A stretch of DNA of 64,000 nt from Salinisphaera sp. T31B1 (GTDB taxonomy: Bacteria; Pseudomonadota; Gammaproteobacteria; Nevskiales; Salinisphaeraceae): assembly GCF_040361275.1 (NCBI RefSeq), contig NZ_APNH01000005.1, forward strand, positions 62,001 to 126,000, read 5' to 3'. The notes below the pieces were generated by a model. It saw nothing but the letters and a program-made list of their open reading frames with translations, ran no database searches and had not been told where the DNA came from. Numbering within the stretch: the stretch's first letter is position 1; the number at the start of each line of letters is the position of its first letter. Of this stretch, positions 1-8,286 are shown in pieces. The position numbers and the translations under genes are program-made.

Positions 1-282
1 CATGCCCGGCGCCAGTTCGTCGACGCCCTGAAAGGCATCGCGGCTGACTTTCTGCACGAGCTCTTCGCGATAGGGGCCGTAGCCTTCCTCCGGGTCGACG
101 GTCGCCTTGACCTCTTCGCCTTCGCTATGACCTTCGATCGCTTTCTCGAGGCCCGGCACGATGTTGCCGTGACCGTGTAGATACGACAGCGGCTGCTGTT
201 CGCCCGACTGATCGATGATCTCACCTTCGGTGTCGCGCAGCACATAATGAATGCTGACGACGCTGTCCTGCTTGGCTTGCAT
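1..282 (-). CDS. FKBP-type peptidyl-prolyl cis-trans isomerase, SlyD-like (3'-truncated by window edge)
   Basis: Partial gene: the first 94 codons are present and the C-terminus lies left of the window. The translation begins MQAKQDSVVSIHYVLRDTEG and includes LSYLHGHGNIVPGLEKAIEG and DPEEGYGPY, the typical FKBP/SlyD core. In SlyD the insert-in-flap chaperone domain follows this point. SlyD is a cytoplasmic folding helper and, in enterobacteria, a nickel-binding hydrogenase maturation factor. The His-rich tail that would show metal binding is out of view, so only the isomerase family is supported. The start is the ATG at 280-282. About 100 bp separate it from the GST gene upstream, so it may have its own promoter. 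Confidence 0.85.
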   Translation of the reverse strand, partial: MQAKQDSVVSIHYVLRDTEGEIIDQSGEQQPLSYLHGHGNIVPGLEKAIEGHSEGEEVKATVDPEEGYGPYREELVQKVSRDAFQGVDELAPGM

Positions 283-380
283 GCTTGTCTCGCTCTCGTT
301 TTGGCGCGTATGAACCCAAAGACCTTGCGACGATCGGCAAAAATACAATGCCCGACATCGAAATCGCGGCTTGGCGAATG

Positions 381-1082
381 TTACGGGTCGAGGTGCGACA
401 ACTCGTCGAGCCCGCTGCCGCCGTCGCCATAAGCTTTCTTGAAAGCATCTCGTGATTTCCAGCGCTGCCAGTGCGCGTCGATATGCTCGAAGCGTTCGTC
501 CAGCGGTGTTTCGTTGGGCCCGAACTTGCCGAACGCCACGGCCGTGCAGAGCGTGATGTCGGCGAACGTGGGCTCGTCGCCGCCGGCGAGCCAGTCGCGG
601 CCATCGGCCAGATGGGTATCGACTATGCCGGCGTGGGCGATCGCCTTCTTGCGCGACGATTCGCCCCAGGCCGGGTTGTACGTTGGCTCGAGCTTGAAGC
701 CGAGCCCGGTGTGCTGGACGTGGAACATGGTCACGATCGGCAGCAGCACATGCAGATAGCAGCGCTGGTCCCACATGATGTCGCGTGCCTGCGCCAGGGG
801 GTTTTCGCCGGTGATCTTGCGACCGGTGTAGCTGTGATCGATGTAATGCACGATCGCCGGCGTTTCCGACAAGGTCGTGCCGTCGGCCAACTCCAGTACC
901 GGTGCCTCGCCGAACGGATTGCGACGGTAGTGGCGCCAGCTACGCTGTTCACCGCCCGGGGCCATGTCGAGCAGTTGCTCGTCGAACTCTGCCGCGACCC
1001 CTTTTTCATGCATGAACAAACGCAGACGCTGCGGGTTGGGGAAGGCTGACGGCGCGGTGTAGATCGTGGGTCGTTGACTCAT
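381..1082 (-). CDS. Glutathione S-transferase family protein
   Basis: A 233-residue cytosolic protein with an N-terminal thioredoxin-like domain (TIYTAPSAFPNPQRLRLFMHEKG, then a PVLELADGTTLSETPAIVHYI segment at about 60-85, the glutathione-binding cis-Pro and E/S-T region) and an all-helical C-terminal domain. It would conjugate glutathione to an electrophile or act as a glutathione-dependent oxidoreductase; the substrate cannot be read. I chose the internal ATG at 1082 because GAGGAG sits just upstream of it; a longer reading frame to 1142 runs over the osmC terminator. The family is well supported, the subclass is not. Confidence 0.85.
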   Translation of the reverse strand: MSQRPTIYTAPSAFPNPQRLRLFMHEKGVAAEFDEQLLDMAPGGEQRSWRHYRRNPFGEAPVLELADGTTLSETPAIVHYIDHSYTGRKITGENPLAQARDIMWDQRCYLHVLLPIVTMFHVQHTGLGFKLEPTYNPAWGESSRKKAIAHAGIVDTHLADGRDWLAGGDEPTFADITLCTAVAFGKFGPNETPLDERFEHIDAHWQRWKSRDAFKKAYGDGGSGLDELSHLDP

Positions 1083-1124
1083 TTCAGCTCCTCGGGACAG
1101 CGGGCAGGGCGGGTCGGGCCGGAA

Positions 1125-1152
1125 ACAAAAAAGCCGGGTCATACCCGGCTTT
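1125..1152 (-). terminator. Rho-independent terminator of osmC
   Basis: A perfect 10-bp stem, AAAGCCGGGT (1130-1139) and its complement (1143-1152), closes a 3-base loop. Read on the minus strand the stem is followed by a T-rich run (the A run at 1127-1132). It lies 22 bp after the osmC stop codon. Confidence 0.85.
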
Positions 1153-1174
1153 GATGAGCAGCGCTGGTGGCGGC

Positions 1175-1600
1175 TTAGCTTTCCAGCGCAGCGTCGAGCG
1201 TGATCTCGGCGCCTTTATACAGCCGGGACACCGGGCAGGCGTCCTTTGCCTTGGCGGCGATTTCCTTGAACTGGGCGTCGTCGATGCCCGGGACCTTGCC
1301 ACGAGTAATCAGCGTGATCTTGTCGATCGTAGGCGTGCCATCCACCGAGAAATGCACCTTCGCCTCGGTCTTGATCGAATCCGGTGGGTTGCCTTCTTCG
1401 GCCAGCATGGCAGAGAACTGCATGGAAAAGCAGCCCGCGTGTGCGGCGCCGATCAGCTCTTCGGGATTGGTGCCGGTACCTTCTTCGAAACGGGTCTTGA
1501 AAGAAAACTGGCCTTCATAAGCGCCGCTCTCGAGCGCCATGTTGCCCTGGCCGGACTTCAGATCACCCTGCCACGTCGCGTTTGCCTTGCGTGTCGGCAT
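1175..1600 (-). CDS. osmC: OsmC family organic hydroperoxide reductase
   Basis: This 141-residue protein matches the OsmC subfamily in length and layout. The two redox cysteines are Cys57 (in GAAHAGCFSM) and Cys122 (in DACPVSRLY), and NPEELIGAAHAG is the family signature. OsmC is a cytoplasmic dimer that reduces organic hydroperoxides with thiols, and is induced by osmotic and stationary-phase stress in E. coli. The start at 1600 is set by AGGAGG a few bases upstream; the frame extends further but without a better start. It is monocistronic, ends at a strong terminator, and is divergent from the ProP-like transporter gene. Confidence 0.93.
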   Translation of the reverse strand: MPTRKANATWQGDLKSGQGNMALESGAYEGQFSFKTRFEEGTGTNPEELIGAAHAGCFSMQFSAMLAEEGNPPDSIKTEAKVHFSVDGTPTIDKITLITRGKVPGIDDAQFKEIAAKAKDACPVSRLYKGAEITLDAALES

Positions 1601-1905
1601 CACTGCCTCCTGTATTGATGACCCCCCAACCGTACGGCCCGGAGGCAACAAAGACAAGTATTGTGCGCAATATAAATTCGGAAAGCGTCGGTGTTCTCAA
1701 CCGTAAGAACATCGAGCGTAACCGGGCGACCGGATGCGTGAAGCCGCTGTCGATAGCGGCTGGCCAAGGTTGCAGCGGTCTGCCGTCGGCGGCCACGCAC
1801 GGCAAAGGCCGTCCCGGGTATTCGAAAATACGCTAATTGTATGCAGCACCCATTGGTGCTAGCGTCGATTATCCCTTCCATACAGCCCGCCGGTGGGTCA
1901 GGAAC
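1601..1905. other. Divergent intergenic region between osmC and the ProP-like gene
   Basis: About 305 bp without a gene. It is locally richer in A/T than its flanks around 1655-1690 and 1825-1842, as expected for promoters firing in both directions. Apart from the inverted repeat listed separately I see no conserved element. Confidence 0.5.
1845..1860. promoter_or_regulatory. Short inverted repeat upstream of the ProP-like gene
   Basis: AGCACC (1845-1850) and GGTGCT (1855-1860) form a perfect 6-bp palindrome with a 4-bp spacer, 46 bp before the transporter start and just after an AT-rich stretch. It could be an operator or a leader hairpin. The repeat is seen; its role is a guess. Confidence 0.25.
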
Positions 1906-3258
1906 ATGAACGACACAGTGTCCAGCGAACAGACGGTCGACGAAGCCGACGTGCGCAAAGCCGTCGGCGCTGCCGGGATGGGCAACGCGCTCGAATGGTT
2001 TGATTTCGGCGTATACAGCTATATGGCGGGCACGGTCGGACACGTGTTCTTTCCATCGCACAGCGATACCGCATCGCTGCTGTCCTCGTTTGCAGTATTC
2101 GCCATCGCGTTCCTGGTGCGCCCTCTGGGCGGGCTATTCTTCGGCCCGTTGGGCGACAAGATCGGCCGAAGCAAAGTGCTTGCCACCACCATCATCATGA
2201 TGTCGGCCGGTACTTTCGTGGTCGGACTGCTGCCGAGCTTTGCCGCGATCGGCATCTGGGCGCCGATCTTGCTCATCTGTGCGCGGCTGATACAAGGGTT
2301 TTCGACCGGCGGCGAGTACGGCGGGGCCGCGACGTTCATCTGTGAATACTCGCCCGACGACCGCCGTGGCTTTCTCGGCAGCTGGCTCGAATTCGGTACG
2401 CTGGCCGGCTATTCGCTCGGCGCGTTTCTGGTCACCGGCATTTCGATGCTGCTGGGAGACCAGGCGTTCGGGGATTGGGGCTGGCGTATCCCGTTCCTGG
2501 TGGCCGGGCCGCTGGGGCTGATCGGCCTGTATCTGAGGTTGAAGCTGGAGGACAGCCCCGCCTTCGAGAACATGAAGGCCGAGGAGGCCAACAAGGATTC
2601 GAGCCTGCGCGAGATCTTTGTCGACAACGCGCGGCTGATGCTGCTCTGCATCGGGCTGGTTCTGATCCTCAACGTCGCCTATTACACCGTGCTCACCTAT
2701 CTGCCGAGCTATCTCACCGATGTGCTCGACATGAGTTCCTCGAACTCGCTGGTGTTCCTGGTGGCCACGATGATCGGCATGATGTGTGTGATCGGTCTGG
2801 TGGGCAAGCTCTCCGACAAGGTGGGCCGGCGCCCGGTGCTCATCGGCGCCTGTGTCGGTTTCATCGTGCTGTCCTACCCGGCCTTCATGCTGCTGTCGGT
2901 GGGCAGTATCTTCACCACGATCTGTGGACTGGCGCTCCTGGGCGGGCTGGTGGTGTTGCTGGCCGGCACGATGCCGGCCACGCTGCCGGCGATCTTCCCC
3001 ACCCGTATCCGCTACGGTGGGTTCGCCATTTCCTACAATATCTCGACGTCGCTGTTCGGCGGCACTGCGCCGTTTTTGATCACCTGGCTGATTTCGGTAA
3101 CCGGTGACAATTTCGTGCCGGCTTACTACCTGATGCTGGCGGCGGCGATTGCGATTGCCCCGATTCTGATGATCCCCGAAACCGCCAACCGCGCGATGCC
3201 GGGATCCAAGGCGCTGCGCGGTCACAGTGCCAGCACGGGTTCGGCGCAGCCTGCGTGA
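1906..3258 (+). CDS. MFS transporter, metabolite:H+ symporter (MHS) family, ProP-like
   Basis: A 450-residue inner-membrane protein with 12 predicted membrane spans. The N-terminus GNALEWFDFGVYSYMAG, the loop GDKIGRSKVL and ARLIQGFSTGGEYGGAATF are the MHS signatures shared by ProP (proline/betaine), KgtP and ShiA. Start 1906 has AGGA upstream; a frame reaching 1837 is less likely. The protein ends soon after the last span and lacks the long C-terminal coiled coil of E. coli ProP. Transport of proline, betaine or ectoine-type solutes is plausible beside osmC and with ectD in the region, but a dicarboxylate substrate is also possible. Confidence 0.85.
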   Translation: MNDTVSSEQTVDEADVRKAVGAAGMGNALEWFDFGVYSYMAGTVGHVFFPSHSDTASLLSSFAVFAIAFLVRPLGGLFFGPLGDKIGRSKVLATTIIMMSAGTFVVGLLPSFAAIGIWAPILLICARLIQGFSTGGEYGGAATFICEYSPDDRRGFLGSWLEFGTLAGYSLGAFLVTGISMLLGDQAFGDWGWRIPFLVAGPLGLIGLYLRLKLEDSPAFENMKAEEANKDSSLREIFVDNARLMLLCIGLVLILNVAYYTVLTYLPSYLTDVLDMSSSNSLVFLVATMIGMMCVIGLVGKLSDKVGRRPVLIGACVGFIVLSYPAFMLLSVGSIFTTICGLALLGGLVVLLAGTMPATLPAIFPTRIRYGGFAISYNISTSLFGGTAPFLITWLISVTGDNFVPAYYLMLAAAIAIAPILMIPETANRAMPGSKALRGHSASTGSAQPA

Positions 3259-3261
3259 ACG

Positions 3262-3286
3262 CGGCCGGCTGGCTCGTCACCGGCCG
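3262..3286. terminator. Possible weak hairpin between convergent genes
   Basis: CGGCCGG (3262-3268) can pair with CCGGCCG (3280-3286) between the convergent transporter and SDR genes. There is no T run, so termination is uncertain. Confidence 0.25.
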
Positions 3287-3299
3287 GCCGGTATGATTC

Positions 3300-4073
3300 T
3301 CAATGCTGATAGATCATCCGGCGGGTCATGCCACCGTCGATGACCAGCGTCTGGCCGGTGATGAACGCGGCCTCTGCCGAACATAGAAATGCCACGGCCG
3401 CGGCGATGTCTTCGCCACGGCCCACGCGTCCTGCAGGATGCTGGGCGTGGTCCATGTCGCGAAGCGGTGAGGGCGGCTCGGCGTGTTTTCGCTGATCGCG
3501 AACGTCGATCCAGCCCGGCGCGATGCCATTGACACGAATGTCCGGGCCCAGGCTGATCGACAACGCATGGGTCAAGGCGTTAATGCCGCCCTTGCTGGCT
3601 GCATAGGCCTCGGTATGGGCTTCTGACTGCAACATCCGCGTCGAGGCCATGTTGACGATACAGCCGCCGGACCGGCGCAGCAGTGGCGTGGCGTGCTTGG
3701 ACAGCAGAAAGTAGCCGGTCAGATTGACCCGGATCACCCGCTCCCAATCGGACAGTGCCAGCGATTCGATCGGGCCGTTGAAGGGGTCGGCCAGCCCGGC
3801 ATTGTTGACCAGTACATCCAGGCGCCCATGGGCCTCGTCGAGTGCCTTCACGGCCTCGGCTACGCCCGGCTCGTCGGCCACATCCACCGTGCGCACGGTC
3901 AGTTGCGCCGACTTGCCGCGTGCGCGCTCGTAAAGATCGTCGAGCGCGTCGCGGTCGATGTCCAGTGCATGAACGTGATAACCGTCGGCGAGTAGACGCC
4001 CGGTGATCGCGCGGCCGATGCCCTGACCGGCGCCGGTGACGATTGCAGTCCGGCTGGATGGTTCGAGACTCAT
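3300..4073 (-). CDS. SDR family NAD(P)-dependent oxidoreductase
   Basis: A classical short-chain dehydrogenase of 257 residues. It shows the cofactor motif TGAGQGIG at 13-20, NNAG at 91-94, the catalytic Ser145, Tyr158 and Lys162 (YAASK), and the C-terminal LVIDGGMT. The substrate is not deducible; relatives include glucose and 3-oxoacyl-ACP dehydrogenases. Asp39 in the ALDIDRD segment at the end of beta-2 favours NAD(H) over NADP(H). Start 4073 is preceded by GGAG. It follows the terminator of the lipoprotein gene, so it is probably transcribed alone. Confidence 0.88.
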   Translation of the reverse strand: MSLEPSSRTAIVTGAGQGIGRAITGRLLADGYHVHALDIDRDALDDLYERARGKSAQLTVRTVDVADEPGVAEAVKALDEAHGRLDVLVNNAGLADPFNGPIESLALSDWERVIRVNLTGYFLLSKHATPLLRRSGGCIVNMASTRMLQSEAHTEAYAASKGGINALTHALSISLGPDIRVNGIAPGWIDVRDQRKHAEPPSPLRDMDHAQHPAGRVGRGEDIAAAVAFLCSAEAAFITGQTLVIDGGMTRRMIYQH

Positions 4074-4111
4074 GTGCGGCTCCGTTGAAAACGCAGACGA
4101 TGATTCAGGCC

Positions 4112-4140
4112 AAAAAAAACCCGCCGCGTAAAGCGGCGGG
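4112..4140 (-). terminator. Rho-independent terminator of the small lipoprotein gene
   Basis: CCCGCCGC (4120-4127) pairs with GCGGCGGG (4133-4140) around a 5-base loop. On the minus strand it is followed by eight Ts (4112-4119). It sits 47 bp beyond the stop codon of the 74-residue lipoprotein and before the SDR start. Confidence 0.9.
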
Positions 4141-4187
4141 TCCGAACGACCTCCGGGGCGGCTGACCGCGCCGGAGTGGCCGACAAC

Positions 4188-4412
4188 TTAGCTGTTGTTG
4201 TCGGTGGCGTCTTCCATCTTGTCGCCAGCGTCGTCCATCTTGTCTTCCATCTTGTCGCCAGCGTCTTCCATGCTGTCCTGGGCGTTGTCGGTGGCGTTGT
4301 CGATCTTCTCGCCGGCATTCTCGGCCGGGCCGTCGTTGTCGCAGGCAGCCAGCGTCAGCGTGCCCATGCCGAGCAGCATGGCCAGGAGAATCGTGGTGAG
4401 TTTCTTCTGCAT
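4188..4412 (-). CDS. Small acidic lipoprotein with GDKMED-type repeats
   Basis: A 74-residue predicted lipoprotein. A signal peptide at 1-22 ends in the lipobox LAAC with Cys23. The mature part is very acidic and built from near-repeats of A(G/T)-D-K-M-E-D: SMEDAGDKMED, KMDDAGDKMED, then ATDNNS. It should be a short, charged amphipathic helix or disordered tail anchored in the membrane. AAGGAG precedes the ATG and a strong terminator follows, so it is a real, monocistronic, possibly abundant gene. I recognise no named family; small lipoproteins of this kind occur in envelope stress contexts. Function unknown. Confidence 0.8.
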   Translation of the reverse strand: MQKKLTTILLAMLLGMGTLTLAACDNDGPAENAGEKIDNATDNAQDSMEDAGDKMEDKMDDAGDKMEDATDNNS

Positions 4413-4555
4413 TGGTGAGCTCCTTGGAATTCGGTTGATTAAAGCCCTGCTTCTCTGTATGCCGTGTCGACATCCCCCGGCAGGCCTTGGACCAAAGTAT
4501 AAGTCACTTCCGGCTTTCCCGTATATGAACAGACAGGTTTTAACTTTTCGAGGGC

Positions 4556-5746
4556 TCAGTATTCGACCTGCACGTACGCTGCGCTCTCGCGTGCCAGTGC
4601 GCGTGCCGCCTCGACGGTGTCCGCGCGCGCCAGGGCCACGCCGAGCCGGCGCGCGCCGTCGATGTCGGGTTTGCCGAACAGGCGCAGCTCCGTATCCGCG
4701 GCGGCCAGGGCACGCGTGAGTCCGCTGTAGCGCATCGATCGGCTCGTACCCTGGCCCATGATTACGGCCGAAGCCGCCGGGCCGCGCTGTTCGATGGTGG
4801 GAATGGGCAACCCGAGGATGGCGCGCACGTGCAGGGCGAATTCCGACAGGTTCTGGCTGGACAGCGTTACCAGGCCGGTGTCATGGGGGCGTGGCGACAC
4901 CTCGGAAAACCAGACCGTATCGCCGGCGACGAAGAACTCCACGCCGAACAGGCCATGGCCGCCCAGGGCCTGGGTGATCGCGCCGGCCTGGCGCTGTGCT
5001 TCGACCAGCGCCGCCTCGCTCATCGCCTGCGGCTGCCAGGATTCACGATAGTCGCCGTCGACCTGGCGGTGGCCGATGGGCGCGCAGAAGGCAGTGCCGT
5101 CGATATGGCGCACGGTCAGCAGCGTGATCTCGTAGTCAAAATCCACGAAGCCTTCGACGATGACCCGCGAATTGCCGTGGCGCTGGCCGCGGCCGCCGGC
5201 CTGGGAGTAGCGCCACGCCGGCTCGATATCGTCGGCATGGCGCACTGTGCTCTGTCCTTTGCCGGAAGACGACATCACCGGCTTGACCACGCAGGGCAGA
5301 CCGACTGACTCGACCGCGGCCCGATAGTCCTGTTCGGTCTCGGCAAATGCGAATGCGGACGTGCGCAGGCCCAGCTCGTCGGCGGCCAGACGACGGATGC
5401 CTTCGCGGTCCATGGTCAGGCGTGTCGCCCGAGCGGTGGGCACGACATGAAAGCCTTCGGCCTCGAGCTCGATGAGTGTGGCGGTGGCGATCGCTTCGAT
5501 CTCCGGCACGATCAGCGCCGGGCGCTCGGCCCGTATGAGCGTGCGCAGCGCATCGGCATCGCCCATGTCGACCACGCGTCGGTGTGAGGCCACATGCATG
5601 GCCGGGGCGTTGTCGTAGCGGTCCACGGCGATCACTTCGCAGCCCAGTCGCGCCAGTTCGATGGCGACCTCCTTGCCGAGTTCACCGCTGCCCAGCAGCA
5701 TGACCCGTGTAGCCGAGTCGGAATAGGGGGTGCCGATAGATGACAT
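4556..5746 (-). CDS. purT: Formate-dependent phosphoribosylglycinamide formyltransferase PurT
   Basis: PurT makes formyl-GAR from GAR, formate and ATP, the folate-independent version of the third step of purine synthesis. The 396-residue product matches the family length of about 390. It opens with [21 protein letters not shown] (pre-ATP-grasp domain), followed by the ATP-grasp signatures [16 protein letters not shown] and [15 protein letters not shown] stands six bases before the ATG at 5746; a 12-codon longer frame has no such site. It is divergent from the CoA-transferase gene with a 133-bp gap. Confidence 0.95.
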   Translation of the reverse strand: MSSIGTPYSDSATRVMLLGSGELGKEVAIELARLGCEVIAVDRYDNAPAMHVASHRRVVDMGDADALRTLIRAERPALIVPEIEAIATATLIELEAEGFHVVPTARATRLTMDREGIRRLAADELGLRTSAFAFAETEQDYRAAVESVGLPCVVKPVMSSSGKGQSTVRHADDIEPAWRYSQAGGRGQRHGNSRVIVEGFVDFDYEITLLTVRHIDGTAFCAPIGHRQVDGDYRESWQPQAMSEAALVEAQRQAGAITQALGGHGLFGVEFFVAGDTVWFSEVSPRPHDTGLVTLSSQNLSEFALHVRAILGLPIPTIEQRGPAASAVIMGQGTSRSMRYSGLTRALAAADTELRLFGKPDIDGARRLGVALARADTVEAARALARESAAYVQVEY

Positions 5747-5879
5747 GGAACTCCTGGGACAGATGGAACGCGAGTGGCGCATATTGTCGCCAAGCGCGAC
5801 GGTGGTTGGAAGCGGCGAAGGTTTTCCGGCCGGCGACGCGGCGCTAGACTCGCCGAATTGTCTGTATCAGCAACACAAC

Positions 5880-7091
5880 ATGAAACATCCTTTGAGCGGT
5901 TATCGCGTGATCGATACCACAGCCATGGTGTCGGGCCCGCTGGCCACCATGCAGCTGGCCGATCAGGGCGCCGAAGTGCTCAAGATCGAACGGCCGGGCG
6001 TAGGCGACTACACGCGCCTGGCCTCGAACCGGCGCCATGGTTTTTCGGCCAGCTATCTGAACAACAATCGCAACAAGCGTTCGGTGGCGCTGGATCTCAA
6101 GCAGGCCGACGGTTTGGCGGCGCTCGAGCGCCTATGCGAGAACGCGGACGTGTTCGTGCAGAACTTCCGCCCCGGCGTGGCCGAGCGTATGGGCATCGGC
6201 GAGCAGGCCATCCGAGCGGTCGCGCCCCACATCATCTATGTCTCGATCAGCGGTTTCGGCGATGCCGGGCCGTATGCGGGCTACCCGGTGTACGACCCGC
6301 TCGTTCAAGCGCTGTCGAGTCTGGCCAGTATCCAGGGCGGCGCCGATACGGCCCGTCCGCGTCTGGTGCGAACGATCGTGCCCGACAAGCTCACCGGCTA
6401 TGTCGCCGCCCAGGCGATCACCGCGGCACTGCTGGCCCGCGAGCGTGGCGCGCCGGGCCAGCACGTGCGCGTATCCATGCTGGACGCGGTGATCGACTTC
6501 CTCTGGCATTCGGATATGAACAGCCAGACGTTCGTCGGCGACGAGTTCGACCAGGCCCGAGCCGCGAGTTTCATTGACCTGATCTATGAAACCACCACCG
6601 GGCATATCAGCGTGGCCGTCCAGTCCGACAAGGAGTGGCAGGCCTTGATCCGAGCACTGGACACGCCGGAGTGGAACCAAGACCCCCGTTTTGCCACCCC
6701 GGCCGATCGCCAAGACAATATCGACGCCCGCCTGGCGCTCACGCAGCAAAAACTGGCCACGGCCAGCGCTGAGCACTGGCTCGAGCGCCTGGCCGAGTAC
6801 GGCGTGCCCTGTGCGCCGGTACTCACCCGCAGCGATCTGCTCGAACACGAACAGATCGCCGCCAACGCCATCATTGTGGAAAACGAGCATCCTCAGGCGG
6901 GGCGTCTGCGCCAGGCACGCCCGGCAGCGCGGTTTTCGGCCATGCCGGACACGGACTATGCGGGCGCGCCGGCGCTCGGCGCCGACACCGCGGCCGTACT
7001 GGCCGAGCACGGTTACGACACGCAGGCCATCGAACGACTGGTGGAACAGGGCGCGGCGGCCGTCGCCGCGCCGCACGAGGATACCCAATGA
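5880..7091 (+). CDS. CaiB/BaiF family CoA-transferase
   Basis: A 403-residue class III CoA-transferase. The N-terminus LSGYRVIDTTAMVSGPLATMQLADQGAEVLK, the segment NRNKRSVALDLK and VSISGFGDAGPYAG are family signatures. The aspartate in VPDKLTG (residue 169) aligns by position with the Asp nucleophile that carries the acyl anhydride in formyl-CoA transferase. It would move CoA between carboxylic acids; the pair of substrates is unknown. The start is the first sensible ATG after purT and has no clear ribosome site. Its last four bases overlap the GST gene (ATGA), so the two are translationally coupled. Confidence 0.9.
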   Translation: MKHPLSGYRVIDTTAMVSGPLATMQLADQGAEVLKIERPGVGDYTRLASNRRHGFSASYLNNNRNKRSVALDLKQADGLAALERLCENADVFVQNFRPGVAERMGIGEQAIRAVAPHIIYVSISGFGDAGPYAGYPVYDPLVQALSSLASIQGGADTARPRLVRTIVPDKLTGYVAAQAITAALLARERGAPGQHVRVSMLDAVIDFLWHSDMNSQTFVGDEFDQARAASFIDLIYETTTGHISVAVQSDKEWQALIRALDTPEWNQDPRFATPADRQDNIDARLALTQQKLATASAEHWLERLAEYGVPCAPVLTRSDLLEHEQIAANAIIVENEHPQAGRLRQARPAARFSAMPDTDYAGAPALGADTAAVLAEHGYDTQAIERLVEQGAAAVAAPHEDTQ

Positions 7092-7801
7092 TCGACTTCT
7101 ACTATTGGCCTACGCCCAACGGCTGGAAGATCTCCATCATGCTGGAGGAGTGCGGGCTGGATTACCGCATGGTGCCGGTGGATATCAATGCCGGCGATCA
7201 GTTCGAGCCGGCCTTTCTGGCGATCTCGCCGAACCATCGCATGCCGGCGATCGTCGATCACGCGCCCCCGGCCGATTATGGCGATGCACCCGTGCCGATC
7301 TTCGAATCGGGCGCGATCATCCGGTATCTGGCCGAAAAGGCGCAGTGCCTTTATCCGGCCGAAGCGCGGCTGCGCAAGGAAATCGACGAGTGGCTGTTCT
7401 GGCAAGTCGGCAACCTGGGGCCCATGGGCGGCCAGATGAGCCACTTCGTCAACTATGCGCCCGGAGAACATCCATACTCCTACAAGCGCTATACCGGTGA
7501 ATATCATCGGTGTCTGGGCGTACTGGAACGGCGTCTGGCCGATCGGCGCTATCTGGTCGGCGAGCAATACACCATTGCCGACATCATCAACTGGCCCTGG
7601 GTTCTTATTTCCAAGGCCATGGGCCAGCCGCTGGACGAATTTCCTCGGGTCGCGGCGTGGCGACAGCGCATCAAGGAACGCCCGGCCGTTCAGCGTGGCG
7701 TGGATCTGGGCAAGGACATGCGCGGCGGTCAGCCCAAGAGTGAGGCGGCGCGTCAGCGGTTGTTCGGCCAGACCGCGAATACGGCCGGTACCGGCGAGTG
7801 A
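7088..7801 (+). CDS. yfcG: Nu-class glutathione S-transferase / disulfide-bond oxidoreductase, YfcG-like
   Basis: A 237-residue protein whose N-terminus (IDFYYWPTPNGWKISIMLEE, then FLAISPNHRMPAIVDH) closely matches E. coli YfcG, including Thr9 and Asn11 that bind the GSH or GSSG pair. YfcG reduces disulfides using two glutathiones without a cysteine in the active site. The C-terminal helical domain (MGGQMSHFVNYAPG, YTIADIINWPW) is also typical. Its start overlaps the CoA-transferase stop by four bases. The shared transcript suggests a joint role, perhaps handling reactive acids or their thioesters; this is inference. Confidence 0.88.
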   Translation: MIDFYYWPTPNGWKISIMLEECGLDYRMVPVDINAGDQFEPAFLAISPNHRMPAIVDHAPPADYGDAPVPIFESGAIIRYLAEKAQCLYPAEARLRKEIDEWLFWQVGNLGPMGGQMSHFVNYAPGEHPYSYKRYTGEYHRCLGVLERRLADRRYLVGEQYTIADIINWPWVLISKAMGQPLDEFPRVAAWRQRIKERPAVQRGVDLGKDMRGGQPKSEAARQRLFGQTANTAGTGE

Positions 7802-7837
7802 CATCGCCGATCAACGATCATTCACAGAGGATATTTC

Positions 7838-8266
7838 ATGTTTGCGTTCGTCAAGGCGTTCATCGCCGGCTTTCTGGCGGTGTTGAGCTTCCACCAGGGC
7901 CTGGTATGGCTGCTCGACATGCAAGGGGTCATCGATGCCACGCCCTGGGCCATGACCCCGGTGCCGCCTCTGGGCGTGCCCAAGGTTGTTTCGTCGGCCC
8001 TGTTCGGTGGCCTGTGGGGCGTTCTGCTGTGGTTGCTCATCCGGCGTGCGCTGGCCGCCGGTTACTATGTCGGCGCGATCATTCTCGGTGCGATCTTTCC
8101 GAGCCTGGTGGCACTGACCCTGGTGACGTGGCTCAAGAACGGTCAGGACACCGGCGCCATGATCGATAGCTGGAACATGCATCGCATGTGGATCGCACTG
8201 GCCGTCAACGGTGCCTGGGGCCTCGGCGTGGCGGTGTTCATGCGCATCATGCACCCACCACGCTGA
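7838..8266 (+). CDS. Hypothetical inner-membrane protein, four predicted spans
   Basis: A 142-residue hydrophobic protein with about four membrane segments (roughly 5-30, 45-70, 75-100, 115-138) and short charged loops. It starts at the ATG at 7838 after AGAGGA. It lies 36 bp after the YfcG-like gene on the same strand and may be the third member of that transcript. It is convergent with the histidine kinase gene, 20 bp apart, with no obvious terminator between. I do not recognise the family and infer no function. Confidence 0.7.
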   Translation: MFAFVKAFIAGFLAVLSFHQGLVWLLDMQGVIDATPWAMTPVPPLGVPKVVSSALFGGLWGVLLWLLIRRALAAGYYVGAIILGAIFPSLVALTLVTWLKNGQDTGAMIDSWNMHRMWIALAVNGAWGLGVAVFMRIMHPPR

Positions 8267-8286
8267 ATCCGGCCTGGGACAGCGAT

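Noticed and set aside
4195-4320. A DNA tandem repeat within the small lipoprotein gene as a separate element
   Set aside because: The repeats follow codons and reflect the GDKMED protein units; there is no repeat beyond the gene.
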